Below, piece by piece: positions 30,529 to 38,782 of a stretch of 64,000 nt of DNA (the first letter of the stretch is position 1; the number at the start of each line of letters is the position of its first letter). Origin of the DNA: Xanthomonas rydalmerensis (lineage in GTDB: Bacteria; Pseudomonadota; Gammaproteobacteria; Xanthomonadales; Xanthomonadaceae); NCBI RefSeq assembly GCF_033170385.1, contig NZ_CP126170.1, forward strand, positions 3,434,001-3,498,000. The letters are read 5' to 3'. The notes beneath the pieces were generated by a model. That model was not told the DNA's origin. It worked only from the letters and a program-made list of their open reading frames with translations, and made no database searches. The position numbers were made by a program, and so were the translations under genes.

Positions 30529-30593
30529 GTGGGAGGGGCTTCAGCCCCGGCGACGTTGAGTACCACGCGTCGGGACTGAAGTCCCTTCCACAG
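30529..30593. repeat. Inverted pair of REP-like palindromes
   Basis: TGTGGGAGGGGCTTCAGCCC (from 30529) and the inverted GGGACTGAAGTCCCTTCCACA (from about 30573), separated by a short spacer: a head-to-head doublet of the same repeat family with variant stems. Confidence 0.75.
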
Positions 30594-30751
30594 TGCAATC
30601 CCCGGCATGCCGAGCCGCTGAAATCGCACCGCGACAGCGGCAGGAACTGCAACGACGTTCGTTTAGTGCTATCGCCCTCCCGTTGCTCCCATCCCACTCG
30701 GTGCGGACAGCACGCCAGTTCCATCAGGGCATTGGGCGCGCATGAACCCAC

Positions 30752-30819
30752 TTGTGGGAGGGACTTCAGTCCCGACGCCTTTCACTGCAACGCGTCAGTA
30801 CTGAAGTCCCTCCTACAAA
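30752..30819. repeat. Second inverted pair of REP-like palindromes
   Basis: TTGTGGGAGGGACTTCAGTC (30752 on) faces AGTACTGAAGTCCCTCCTAC (about 30797 on). Same layout as the pair at 30529-30593, stems differing by matched base changes. Confidence 0.75.
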
Positions 30820-30906
30820 AGCCGGAGGCGACTGACCAGCCCCGACATCCGCTGAACCACCAGCGAAGACGTCGTGCGGTCAAGTACGAGATAACCGGCC
30901 TCATCG

Positions 30907-31845
30907 CTACACCGATGCCAAACCCCGCGCCAGCTGCGCGATGTCCTGCGGCGTAGTGCGACAACAACCACCGATCAGGCGAGCGCCAGCCACACGCCAG
31001 TCGGAGAGGTGGTCGGCCAGGGTGCCGGCATCGGCACTGTCGGCCTGCCAGCATTTACGCTCGGCGTCGTAGTGTTCGCCCGCGTTCGGATACACCACCA
31101 GCGGCAACCGCGCCAGCGTCCCCAGCTGGCGCAACGCTGCGGTGGCGAGCGATGGCGCGACGCAATTGACGCCGAGCGCGACCACCTGCGGGTGCCCGTC
31201 GAGCAACGCCACCGCCTCGCGCAAGGGCGTGCCATCGCTGAGATGCGCAGCATCGCGCAAGGTGCCGGCGAACCAGGCGACAATCTGTGGAAATTCTTCC
31301 AGCACCTGCAGCAACGCTGCCATTTCCGCCAGCGACGGTTGCGTTTCGCAGGCCAGCAGATCCACGCCGGCCGCAACCAGGGCGGCGATGCGCGGGCGGT
31401 GGAACTCACGCATCCGCGCCGGCGCCAGCACGTAGTCGCCGCGATACTCCGCGCCGTTGGCCAGGAAGGCGCCGTACGGACCGACCGAGCCGGCGATCAG
31501 CAAGGTGCCCGCCTGCGGATGCCGCGCGAGATGCGCCTGCCGCGCCTGCTGTGCCAGTTCCACGCTGCGCGCGATCAGGCGCTGCGATTGCGCGAGGTCG
31601 ATCCCGCGCGCGGCGAAGCCCTGCGGCGTGGCCTGGTAGCTGGCGGTGATCGCGCACTGCGCGCCGGCGGCGAAATAGTCCTGATGCACCTGGCGGATCA
31701 GGTCCGGCTGTTCCAATAGGATCTTCGCCGACCACAGCGGATCGCGCAGATCGCAGCCGCGCCGTTCCAGTTCGGTGGCCAACGCGCCATCGAGCACCAG
31801 GCACCGGTCCTCGGCCAGCAGCGCGGCGAGCGGGTTGTGCGGCAT
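30907..31845 (-). CDS. mmuM: Homocysteine S-methyltransferase
   Basis: 312 residues (E. coli MmuM 310). It transfers a methyl group from S-methylmethionine, or SAM, to homocysteine, giving methionine. Zinc ligands are the Cys in LGVNCVAP (about residue 227) and the pair in GGCCRTTP (about 293-300). The N-terminal VLDGALATELERRG is typical. No mmuP-type permease adjoins it, so the methyl donor may come from elsewhere in the genome. It stands alone, divergent from two VOC genes. Confidence 0.92.
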   Translation of the reverse strand: MPHNPLAALLAEDRCLVLDGALATELERRGCDLRDPLWSAKILLEQPDLIRQVHQDYFAAGAQCAITASYQATPQGFAARGIDLAQSQRLIARSVELAQQARQAHLARHPQAGTLLIAGSVGPYGAFLANGAEYRGDYVLAPARMREFHRPRIAALVAAGVDLLACETQPSLAEMAALLQVLEEFPQIVAWFAGTLRDAAHLSDGTPLREAVALLDGHPQVVALGVNCVAPSLATAALRQLGTLARLPLVVYPNAGEHYDAERKCWQADSADAGTLADHLSDWRVAGARLIGGCCRTTPQDIAQLARGLASV

Positions 31846-31960
31846 GGCGCGGCCTCGCAGCGACGGAATGCGCAGTGTCGCAGACGACAGCGATGCGGTC
31901 GCGACGCTGCGCTATCCTCCGCAGATGGATCGCTCGATTTCGCTCGCACCGGCTCAAGCC

Positions 31961-32326
31961 ATGACCTTCACTGCACTGACCCCGATGTTGCGCTGCGCCG
32001 ACCTGGCTACGGCGCTGGCGTTCTATACCGATACGCTGGCGTTTCGCCTCGACGGTGGCGCGGTGGCGACGGGCTGGGTGTCGCTGCGGCACGGCCCGCT
32101 GGCACTGATGCTGGCCGCGCAACACACCGAGGCCGACACCACCGCTGCCAGCACTGCCTCCTCGCTGTACTTCCGCACCGACGAGGTCGATGCCTGGTGG
32201 CAGCGGCTGCAGCCACATGGGCGCATCGTCTATCCGCTGCAAGACTTCGCCTACGGCATGCGCGAGTTCGCGCTCCGCGATCCGGACGGCCATCTGCTGC
32301 AGTTCGGCCAGGCGCTGTGCCGATGA
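31961..32326 (+). CDS. VOC-family (glyoxalase/bleomycin-resistance fold) protein
   Basis: 121 residues from the ATG at 31961; an ATG at 31925 would add 12 residues. One vicinal-oxygen-chelate module: LTPMLRCADLATALAFYTDTLAF at the start, LYFRTDEVDAWWQRL in the middle and EFALRDPDGHLLQFGQAL at the end. The usual first metal ligand (His or Gln near the start) is not obvious, so it may bind rather than transform a ligand. The stop overlaps the next start (ATGA), pairing it with a second VOC gene. Confidence 0.82.
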   Translation: MTFTALTPMLRCADLATALAFYTDTLAFRLDGGAVATGWVSLRHGPLALMLAAQHTEADTTAASTASSLYFRTDEVDAWWQRLQPHGRIVYPLQDFAYGMREFALRDPDGHLLQFGQALCR

Positions 32327-32718
32327 GCCTGACCCTGGACGGCCTGCACCACGTGGCGATCATCGCCTCCGACTACGCGCGCTCCAAGGACTTCTATAGC
32401 CGCATCCTGGGCCTGCCGGTGATCGCCGAGGTCTACCGCGACGCGCGCGACTCCTGGAAGCTGGACCTGGCCCTGCCCGATGGCAGCCAACTCGAACTGT
32501 TCTCCTTCCCTGCGCCACCACCGCGACCCAGCCGTCCGGAGGCCTGCGGGCTGCGCCACCTGGCGCTGCGCGTGCGCGACCTGGATGCGGCCGTCGCGCA
32601 CCTGCACACACACGGCGTGGAGGTCGAACCGATCCGCATGGACGCGTACACCGGCCGCCGCTTCACCTTCTTCGCCGACCCCGACGACCTGCCACTGGAA
32701 CTGTACGAGCGCGGCTGA
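32323..32718 (+). CDS. GloA2/YaeR-type VOC protein
   Basis: 131 residues. LDGLHHVAIIASDYARSKDFYSRILGLPVI, QLELFSFP, GLRHLALRV and LPLELYE place a His, a Glu, a His and a Glu at the four usual metal positions, so it may be an active glyoxalase-like lyase or isomerase. Closest family by eye is GloA2/SMU1112c/YaeR (about 130 residues). Substrate unknown. Coupled by ATGA to the upstream VOC gene. Confidence 0.87.
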   Translation: MSLTLDGLHHVAIIASDYARSKDFYSRILGLPVIAEVYRDARDSWKLDLALPDGSQLELFSFPAPPPRPSRPEACGLRHLALRVRDLDAAVAHLHTHGVEVEPIRMDAYTGRRFTFFADPDDLPLELYERG

Positions 32719-32845
32719 ACGCCTGCCGCCGGCCACGCTGAACCGCATGCCGCAGTGCGGATTCCCAGCACCATACGCTTGGGTATACAGTCGGATCAGG
32801 CTGGCTATCGCGCCGGCCGCACCGAACATCCCTCGGGAGGGGAAC

Positions 32846-33298
32846 ATGCGCACGACCTTCAAGACCCTGATGCTGGCCCTGCCGCTGAGCGCGGCGGCAT
32901 TCATGGCGCACGCCGCCGACACCTCGCCGGTCGGCCGCTGGCAGACCATCGACGACGAAACCGGCAAGCCCAAGTCGATCGTGCAGATCGAACAGGCCGC
33001 CAACGGCACGCTGAGCGGCAAGGTGGTCGAGATCCTGCAGTCCAACCACGGCCCGAACCCGATGTGCGACAAGTGCGACGGCGAGCGCAAGGGCAAGCCG
33101 ATCAAGGGCATGACCATCCTGTGGGGCCTCAAGCCCGACGGCACGGCGGTGTGGGACGGCGGCTCGGTGCTGGACCCGGCCAAGGGCAAGACCTACAAGG
33201 CCAAGGTCACCCTCACCGACGGCGGCAAGAAGCTGCAGATGCGCGGCTACATCGGCATCGAAGCGCTGGGCCGGACGCAGACCTGGATCAGGGAGTGA
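32846..33298 (+). CDS. Exported DUF2147 protein
   Basis: 150 residues with a signal peptide of about 24 (ending AHAA) and a strong ribosome site (GGGAGGGG, about 32835-32842). The DUF2147 domain begins SPVGRWQTIDDETGKPKSIVQI and contains the paired-Cys segment NPMCDKCDGERKGKPIKGM and a late IGIEALGRTQTWIR. The fold is lipocalin-like in the family; it acts in the periplasm, function unknown. A rho-independent terminator lies at 33382-33407. Confidence 0.9.
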   Translation: MRTTFKTLMLALPLSAAAFMAHAADTSPVGRWQTIDDETGKPKSIVQIEQAANGTLSGKVVEILQSNHGPNPMCDKCDGERKGKPIKGMTILWGLKPDGTAVWDGGSVLDPAKGKTYKAKVTLTDGGKKLQMRGYIGIEALGRTQTWIRE

Positions 33299-33306
33299 CA
33301 GAAGCC

Positions 33307-33335
33307 GGGATTCGGAAGTCGGGATTGGGGATTCG
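33307..33335. repeat. GGGATTC-type heptamer array
   Basis: About four heptamers just after the DUF2147 stop, inverted relative to the array at 33450-33481. Confidence 0.75.
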
Positions 33336-33381
33336 CAGAAGGGGTGCCGCTGCCTGATTTCCGTTCTGCAAGCACTCTATT

Positions 33382-33407
33382 GAAGGCGCCTGCACAGGCG
33401 CCTTTTT
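33382..33407 (+). terminator. Rho-independent terminator after the DUF2147 gene
   Basis: AAGGCGCC / GGCGCCTT stem with a TGCACA-containing loop, followed by five T. Confidence 0.9.
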
Positions 33408-33449
33408 ACTGGGCGCGCGGATTTGCAGGCGCCGACCAAGCGCTTGACC

Positions 33450-33481
33450 AATCCCGACTCCCCAATCCCCAATCCCGGCTC
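33450..33481. repeat. AATCCCG-type heptamer array upstream of metG
   Basis: Four to five heptamers ending about 38 bases before the metG ATG. Confidence 0.75.
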
Positions 33482-33519
33482 CATGCAATAATCCCCGGCC
33501 CCCAGCATCGCCGGCCGCC

Positions 33520-35568
33520 ATGACCACCGCTCTCGTCACCACCGCCCTGCCCTATGCCAACGGACCGCTGCATCTGGGGCATCTGGTCGGCTACATCCAG
33601 GCCGATATCTGGGTGCGCGCGCGGCGGCTGCGCGGCGACCGTACCTGGTTCGTGTGCGCCGACGACACGCACGGCACGCCGATCATGCTGGCCGCGGAGA
33701 AGGCCGGGGTCACCCCGGAAAGCTTCATCGCCGCCATCCAGGCCAGCCACGAGCGCGACTTCGCCGCGTTCGGCGTGGCCTTCGACCACTACGACTCGAC
33801 CAACTCGGCCGCCAACCGCGCCCTGACCGAGGCGTTCTACGCCAAGCTCGAGGCCGGCGGCCACATCGCGCGGCGCTCGGTGGCGCAGTTCTACGACCCG
33901 GCCAAGGGCATGTTCCTGCCCGACCGCTACATCAAGGGCATCTGCCCGAACTGCGGCAGCGCCGACCAGTACGGCGACAACTGCGAGGTCTGCGGCGCCA
34001 CCTATTCCCCGACCGAACTGAAGGAACCGAAGTCGGTGATCTCGGGCGCCACGCCGGAGCTGCGCGATTCGGAGCACTTCTTCTTCGAGGTCGGCCGCTT
34101 CGACGGCTTCCTGCGGCAGTGGCTGGCCGGCGACGTCGCCCTGCCCGGGGTCAAGGCCAAGTTGATGGAATGGCTGGACAGCGAAGGCGGCCTGCGCGCC
34201 TGGGACATCTCCCGCGATGCGCCGTACTTCGGCTTCCAGATTCCCGGCCAGCCGGGCAAGTATTTCTACGTGTGGCTGGACGCGCCGATCGGCTATCTGA
34301 GCAGCTTCCAGACCCTGTGCGCGAGCCTGGGCGAAGCGTTCGAGCCGCACCTGGCCGCCGGCACCGCCACCGAGCTGCACCACTTCATCGGCAAGGACAT
34401 CGTCAACTTCCACGGCCTGTTCTGGCCGGCGGTGCTGCACGGCACCGGCCACCGCGCGCCGACCCGGCTGCACGTCAACGGCTACCTGACCGTCGACGGC
34501 GCCAAGATGTCCAAGTCGCGCGGCACCTTCGTCATGGCCCGCACCTACCTGGACGTGGGCCTGGAGCCGGAAGCGCTGCGCTATTACTTCGCGGCCAAGT
34601 CCTCCGGCGGCGTCGACGATCTCGACCTGAACCTGGGCGACTTCGTGGCGCGGGTCAATGCGGACCTGGTCGGCAAGTTCGTCAACCTGGCCAGCCGCTG
34701 CGCCGGCTTCATCGACAAGCGCTTCGCCGGCAAGCTCGCCGACGCGCTGCCGGACCCGGCGCAGTACACGCGCTTCGTCGCCGCGCTGGCGCCGATCCGC
34801 GACGCCTACGAGCGCAACGACCCGGCCAGCGCGATCCGCCAGACCATGGCCCTGGCCGACGAGGCCAACAAGTACATCGACGAACACAAACCCTGGGTGC
34901 TGGCCAAGCAGGACGGCGCCGGGGCGCACCTGCAGGCGGTGTGCACGCAGGGGCTGAACCTGTTCCGGGTACTGGCCGCCGCGCTCAAGCCAGTGCTGCC
35001 GCGCACCTGCGCCGAAGCCGAAGCGTTCCTGTCGGCCCCGCTCGGCGCCTGGGACGACCTGCAGGCGCCGCTGCTGGCGCATGTGATCCAGCCCTACACC
35101 CCCTTGTTCACCCGTATCGACCCGAAACTGCTCGACGCCATGACCGACGCCTCCAAGGACACCCTCGCCCCCGCCCCGGCCGCCAAACAGGAAGCGAAGG
35201 CCGCCACCAATCCCGAATCCCCACTCCCGAATCCCGGCGTCATCGGCATCGACGACTTCGCCAAGCTCGACCTGCGCATCGGCAAGGTGCTGGTCTGCGA
35301 ATTCGTCGAAGGCTCGGACAAGCTGCTGCGCTTCGAACTGGATGCCGGCGAACTGGGCAAGCGCCAGATCTTCTCCGGCATCCGTGGCAGCTACGGCGAG
35401 CCGGACAAGCTGGTCGGCCGCAACGTGGTGTTCATCGCCAACCTGGCCCCGCGCAAGATGCGCTTCGGCCTCAGCGAGGGCATGATCCTGTCGGCGGGCT
35501 TCGACGGCGGCGCCCTGGCCCTGCTCGACGCCGACAGCGGCGCGCAACCGGGCATGCCGGTGCGTTGA
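33520..35568 (+). CDS. metG: Methionyl-tRNA synthetase
   Basis: 682 residues (E. coli 677). Class I core with HLGH at 18-21 (HIGH motif) and KMSKS starting at residue 329; a zinc-binding insert has CPNC and CEVC (about 146-162); an alpha-helical anticodon domain follows (about 390-555). A C-terminal EMAP-II-like tRNA-binding/dimerisation domain (about 580-682) begins IDDFAKLDLRIGKVL. It charges both initiator and elongator tRNA-Met. Oddity: the linker joining the two parts (residues 564-573, NPESPLPNPG) is encoded by a 28-base block of four heptamers (35209-35236), an in-frame capture of the intergenic repeat of this genome. Confidence 0.97.
   Translation: MTTALVTTALPYANGPLHLGHLVGYIQADIWVRARRLRGDRTWFVCADDTHGTPIMLAAEKAGVTPESFIAAIQASHERDFAAFGVAFDHYDSTNSAANRALTEAFYAKLEAGGHIARRSVAQFYDPAKGMFLPDRYIKGICPNCGSADQYGDNCEVCGATYSPTELKEPKSVISGATPELRDSEHFFFEVGRFDGFLRQWLAGDVALPGVKAKLMEWLDSEGGLRAWDISRDAPYFGFQIPGQPGKYFYVWLDAPIGYLSSFQTLCASLGEAFEPHLAAGTATELHHFIGKDIVNFHGLFWPAVLHGTGHRAPTRLHVNGYLTVDGAKMSKSRGTFVMARTYLDVGLEPEALRYYFAAKSSGGVDDLDLNLGDFVARVNADLVGKFVNLASRCAGFIDKRFAGKLADALPDPAQYTRFVAALAPIRDAYERNDPASAIRQTMALADEANKYIDEHKPWVLAKQDGAGAHLQAVCTQGLNLFRVLAAALKPVLPRTCAEAEAFLSAPLGAWDDLQAPLLAHVIQPYTPLFTRIDPKLLDAMTDASKDTLAPAPAAKQEAKAATNPESPLPNPGVIGIDDFAKLDLRIGKVLVCEFVEGSDKLLRFELDAGELGKRQIFSGIRGSYGEPDKLVGRNVVFIANLAPRKMRFGLSEGMILSAGFDGGALALLDADSGAQPGMPVR
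35209..35236. repeat. Four heptamers inside metG
   Basis: AATCCCG, AATCCCC, ACTCCCG and AATCCCG in a row within the linker of the synthetase. 28 bases is not a multiple of three, so the flanks compensate. Confidence 0.88.
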
Positions 35569-35573
35569 CGGCC

Positions 35574-35602
35574 AGGATTCGGGAGTCGGGATTGGGGATT
35601 GG
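35574..35602. repeat. GGGATTC-type heptamer array after metG
   Basis: About four heptamers directly after the metG stop; a shorter inverted set (35644-35673) overlaps the start of the next gene. Confidence 0.75.
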
Positions 35603-35664
35603 TTGAGCGCACACCCTCGGCCCAGTCGAGCCCATGAACTGCTGTTGCGAATCCCTAATCCCAA

Positions 35665-36267
35665 ATGCCGAATCCCAGCGCCCTCGCGCTCTTCGACTTC
35701 GACCACACGGTCACCACCGCCGATACCTATTCGGGGTTCCTGCGCCGTGTGGCCACGCCGGCGCAGCAGGCGCGGGCGCGCTGGACGGTCGGGCCGTGGC
35801 TGGCCGGCTATCGGCTGGGCCTGGTGTCGGCGGCGGCGTTGCGCACGCGGGTCACCCGGCTGGTGTTCGCCGGACGCGACGCGGACGACATCGCCCGCGA
35901 GGCCGAGCACTACGCGCGGGAGGCGCTGCCGTCGCTGTTGCGGCCGGAGATGATGCAGCGGATCGCCTGGCACCAGGACCAGGGGCACGCCGTGGCGCTG
36001 GTCTCGGGTTCGCTGGATCTGTATCTGCAGCCCTGGTGCAAGCAGCATGGGCTGCACCTGATCTGCAATCGCCTGGAAGTGCAGGACGGGCGCCTGACCG
36101 GCCGCTATCGCCACGGCGACTGCGGGCCGCGCAAGGCCGCGCTGATCCGCGTGCAATACGACCTGAGCACCTATCGGCGCATCTACGCGTATGGCGACAG
36201 CCGCGAGGATCGGCCCATGCTGGCACTGGCGCACGAGCGCTGGTACCGCGGGCGCCGGATCGCCTGA
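35665..36267 (+). CDS. HAD-superfamily (subfamily IB) phosphatase
   Basis: 200 residues. HAD motif I DFDHT (about residues 10-14), motif II SGS (about 113-115), a late Lys in PRKAALI and motif III/IV GDSREDRPML (about 174-183). Subfamily IB hydrolases include SerB-like phosphoserine and acyl-phosphate phosphatases; the specific substrate is unclear. The start region MPNPSA is written by the end of a heptamer array. It is followed after 4 bases by the membrane-fusion-like gene. Confidence 0.85.
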   Translation: MPNPSALALFDFDHTVTTADTYSGFLRRVATPAQQARARWTVGPWLAGYRLGLVSAAALRTRVTRLVFAGRDADDIAREAEHYAREALPSLLRPEMMQRIAWHQDQGHAVALVSGSLDLYLQPWCKQHGLHLICNRLEVQDGRLTGRYRHGDCGPRKAALIRVQYDLSTYRRIYAYGDSREDRPMLALAHERWYRGRRIA

Positions 36268-36271
36268 GCCG

Positions 36272-36868
36272 ATGACGCTGCGCCAGACACCGCCGCCCCT
36301 GCCGCCCGCGACGCAGCGCGTGGCCGCCTCCGCGGCACGCAGCGACGCCGAGGCGACGCCACCGCGCGACCGCAGCGCGGTCGTCGCCTTGTCGATCGTG
36401 GCGCTGGCGATCCCGCTCGGCATCGCATTCGCCGTCAGCGTGTGGGGGTGGCGCATCCACCCCGCGGCGCGCAGCGACGACGCCTGGGTGGCGATGCCGG
36501 CGCCGCGCCCCGGTGGCGCCATGCCCGGCGCGCCGGCCGCCGTCTCCACGCGTGCGCCCACGAACGACCCGACCGTAGTGATCGCCCGGTTCCGCGAGGA
36601 CGTGCTGCCGGCGATCCGGGTCGGCCAGGCCGCGCAGGTGCGCCTGGCCGACGCTGCCGACATCGCCTGGATTGGCCACGTGCAGGCGATCGGTGCCGGC
36701 GCGGACGCGGACACCGCGATCGACACGGCCGCGCAGGCCGGCAACCATGTCCAGCGCGTGCGGCGGCAGCCGGTGCGAATCGTGCTGGACCGTGCGCAGG
36801 CCGCGCCCGCCACGTTGGAACCGGGCACCGCGGTCCAGGTCGTGATCAACACCAGCAGCGCGCGCTAG
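36272..36868 (+). CDS. Short membrane-fusion-protein-like (HlyD/EmrA barrel) protein
   Basis: 198 residues from the ATG at 36272. An N-terminal Pro/Ala-rich tail leads into one membrane helix (about residues 38-60). The rest resembles only the C-terminal beta-barrel part of EmrA/HlyD adaptors: DPTVVIARFREDVLPAIRVGQAAQVRL, then a turn and PVRIVLDRAQ...LEPGTAVQVVINTS. The lipoyl and coiled-coil hairpin domains are missing and replaced by a short Ala/Pro linker. It could be a remnant or a minimal adaptor; no partner pump is nearby. Resemblance judged by eye only. Confidence 0.55.
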   Translation: MTLRQTPPPLPPATQRVAASAARSDAEATPPRDRSAVVALSIVALAIPLGIAFAVSVWGWRIHPAARSDDAWVAMPAPRPGGAMPGAPAAVSTRAPTNDPTVVIARFREDVLPAIRVGQAAQVRLADAADIAWIGHVQAIGAGADADTAIDTAAQAGNHVQRVRRQPVRIVLDRAQAAPATLEPGTAVQVVINTSSAR

Positions 36869-36973
36869 GGTCGGGCCGCGACGAGGCCGCGCTACACTGT
36901 GCCGGCCAGCCACGCCGGCGTTTCCGCTTCTTCGCCCCTGCTCCACGCCGTGCGCTGCCGCGCCGCCTCCGTC

Positions 36974-37384
36974 ATGACGCCCGCCCACGACACCCTGCTC
37001 GAACGCCTCGATCGCCTGCTGCCGCAGACCCAATGCGGCCAGTGCGGGTTCGACGGCTGCCGTCCCTACGCCGAGGCGATGGCAGCCGGCACGGCGCAGG
37101 TGGACCGCTGCCCGCCCGGCGGCGATGCCGGCGCGCGCGCCCTGGCGCGGGTGCTCGGGGTCCCCGCCCTGCCCTATGACCGCAGCCGCGGCACGCACGC
37201 GCCGCCGCAGGTGGCGTGGGTGGTCGAGGCCGACTGCATCGGCTGCACCAAGTGCATCCAGGCTTGCCCGGTCGACGCCATCGTTGGCGGCGCCAAGCAC
37301 ATGCACACGGTACTGGCGCCCTTGTGCACCGGTTGCGCGCTGTGCCTGCCGGCCTGCCCGGTGGACTGCATCGTCCTGCGCTGA
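36974..37384 (+). CDS. RnfB-like ferredoxin without membrane anchor
   Basis: 136 residues. The N-terminal Fe4S4 module has Cys 21, 24, 29 and 46 (CGQCGFDGC ... RCPPGG), as in RnfB/RsxB; a double ferredoxin domain has Cys 88, 91, 94, 98 and 118, 121, 124, 128 (CIGCTKCIQACP, CTGCALCLPACP). The usual N-terminal membrane helix of RnfB is absent, and no rnfA, C, D, G or E gene is nearby. It probably acts as a soluble electron carrier with three clusters. In enterobacteria the rsx operon lies near nth and metG-linked genes, so this may be a remnant locus. Confidence 0.85.
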   Translation: MTPAHDTLLERLDRLLPQTQCGQCGFDGCRPYAEAMAAGTAQVDRCPPGGDAGARALARVLGVPALPYDRSRGTHAPPQVAWVVEADCIGCTKCIQACPVDAIVGGAKHMHTVLAPLCTGCALCLPACPVDCIVLR

Positions 37385-37475
37385 GACTGCCGCTGCAGCG
37401 CGGCCGCCACGGCGGGCGCATCCGGATCGGCACCGGCCGCGTATGTCCTGGTGTCATCCCACCGGAGCGCCGTGC

Positions 37476-38264
37476 ATGCCGACGTCGACCGCCGCCTTCC
37501 CGTTCACCCGACCGTCCCTGCCGCTGGCCCTGGCTCTGGGCAGCGCCGCCCTGGTCGCCGCCACGCCGGCGCGGGCGATGCTGCACTACGAGGGCATCGC
37601 CTATGCCGCAGACGGCAAACAGGTGCTGTACCGCGAAAGCCACTGGGTGCGCGAGGATGGCGCGCGCCTGGTGCTGTACCAGTGCGCGGACGGCGCCGCG
37701 TTCGCGCGCAAGCGCGTGGACGACGGCAGCGCCGCGCCGGACTTCGAACTGGTCGATGCGCGCAGCGGCTACCGCGAGGGCGTGCGCCGCAGCGGCAGCG
37801 GGCGCGAGATGTTCAGCCAGGCCAAGGGCCAGGCCGAACGCCGCGCGCCGCTGCCGAAGAGCGCCCAGGCGCAGGTGATCGACGCCGGCTTCGACGCCTA
37901 CCTGCGCCAGCGCTGGGACAGCCTGGGCAGCGGCGCGCCGCAGCGCATCGCCTTCGTGCTGCCCAGCGAACTGCGCACGCTCGACTTCCGCATCACCCCC
38001 GGCCCGGCCGATGCCGAGGTGCAGCGCTACACGCTGAGCCTGGCCGCCTGGTACGGCACGCTGCTGCCCGACCTCAGCGTCGCCTACACGCGCAAGGACC
38101 GGCGCCTGCTGGAGTTCCGCGGCGTCGGCAACATCCGCGACGCACGCGGCCGCTACCCGAGCGTGCGCATCGAGTTTCCCGAACGCCTGCGCGGCCAGGC
38201 CGACGCCGGCGCGTGGGAGCAGGCGCTGCAGCAACCCCTGGTCGCGCAATGCAGCGCGCGCTGA
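37476..38264 (+). CDS. Exported protein of unknown function
   Basis: 262 residues with a signal peptide (about 1-34, ending ATPARA). The mature part starts MLHYEGIAYAADGKQVLYRESHWV and is mixed beta with many charged residues. Features: two cysteines (about residues 69 and 259) that could pair, RSGSGREMFSQAKGQ in the middle, and an LDFRITPGPADAEVQRYTLSL segment. I do not recognise the family; it looks like a stand-alone periplasmic protein. Ninety-one bases separate it from the RnfB-like gene. Confidence 0.75.
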   Translation: MPTSTAAFPFTRPSLPLALALGSAALVAATPARAMLHYEGIAYAADGKQVLYRESHWVREDGARLVLYQCADGAAFARKRVDDGSAAPDFELVDARSGYREGVRRSGSGREMFSQAKGQAERRAPLPKSAQAQVIDAGFDAYLRQRWDSLGSGAPQRIAFVLPSELRTLDFRITPGPADAEVQRYTLSLAAWYGTLLPDLSVAYTRKDRRLLEFRGVGNIRDARGRYPSVRIEFPERLRGQADAGAWEQALQQPLVAQCSAR

Positions 38265-38352
38265 GCCGCGCCACCAGCGCATTCACGCCGGCCCCTGCCG
38301 CACCCGCTACAACCATGCCTGCGCATCGCCCGCGCATCGACGAGGACACCTC

Positions 38353-38724
38353 ATGGCCAAGGCCTACCTGTGGTTCAACGCTGCGCTGTACGCGCTGCTG
38401 GCAGTCTGGTGCACGCTGCTGCCGGCGCAAACCGCCGCGGCGGTGGGCTATGTCGGCCTGGACCGCTCCGGCCAGTCCGAATACCTGGTCATCTACGGCG
38501 GCCTGCAACTGGGCATGGCCTTCCTGTTCGGCTACTTCGCCCGCACCGGGCAACTGCGCACCGGCTTGCTCCTGGCGCTGGCCTTCTACGTCCCCATCGT
38601 GCTCTACCGCAGTGCCAGCCTGTTGCGGCTGTGGCCGGTGGGCCCGACCACGACCGGGCTGGCCGCGTTCGAGATCGTCCTGCTGCTCGCCGCAGTCGTC
38701 CTGTGGCGACGCCAGCGCGCCTGA
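38353..38724 (+). CDS. Small four-helix membrane protein
   Basis: 123 residues with four hydrophobic helices (about 3-25, 44-62, 67-87 and 97-118). The pattern, with YLVIYGGLQLGMAFLFGYFAR between helices, resembles DUF4345-type small membrane proteins. Function unknown. It lies 58 bases before the ECF sigma gene and might belong to the same regulated region. Confidence 0.72.
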   Translation: MAKAYLWFNAALYALLAVWCTLLPAQTAAAVGYVGLDRSGQSEYLVIYGGLQLGMAFLFGYFARTGQLRTGLLLALAFYVPIVLYRSASLLRLWPVGPTTTGLAAFEIVLLLAAVVLWRRQRA

Positions 38725-38782
38725 GCGACGCCCGCGGCGAAAGCCTGTAGCATCGCGCCGACCTTCGCCACCGTCTCCAGGC

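Larger units (their letters stand above)
30371..30906. other. Repeat-rich intergenic region, no gene
   Basis: 536 bases between the DUF885 gene and mmuM, which converge. It holds one GTAG-type palindrome (30425-30448) and two inverted pairs of related palindromes (30529-30555 with 30568-30593, and 30752-30778 with 30791-30819), described separately. No reading frame here resembles a protein. Confidence 0.8.

Noticed and set aside
30371..30906. Small open frames in the repeat-rich gap (for example 30437-30751 minus and 30666-30956 plus)
   Set aside because: They are translations of REP palindromes, with no ribosome site and no family match.
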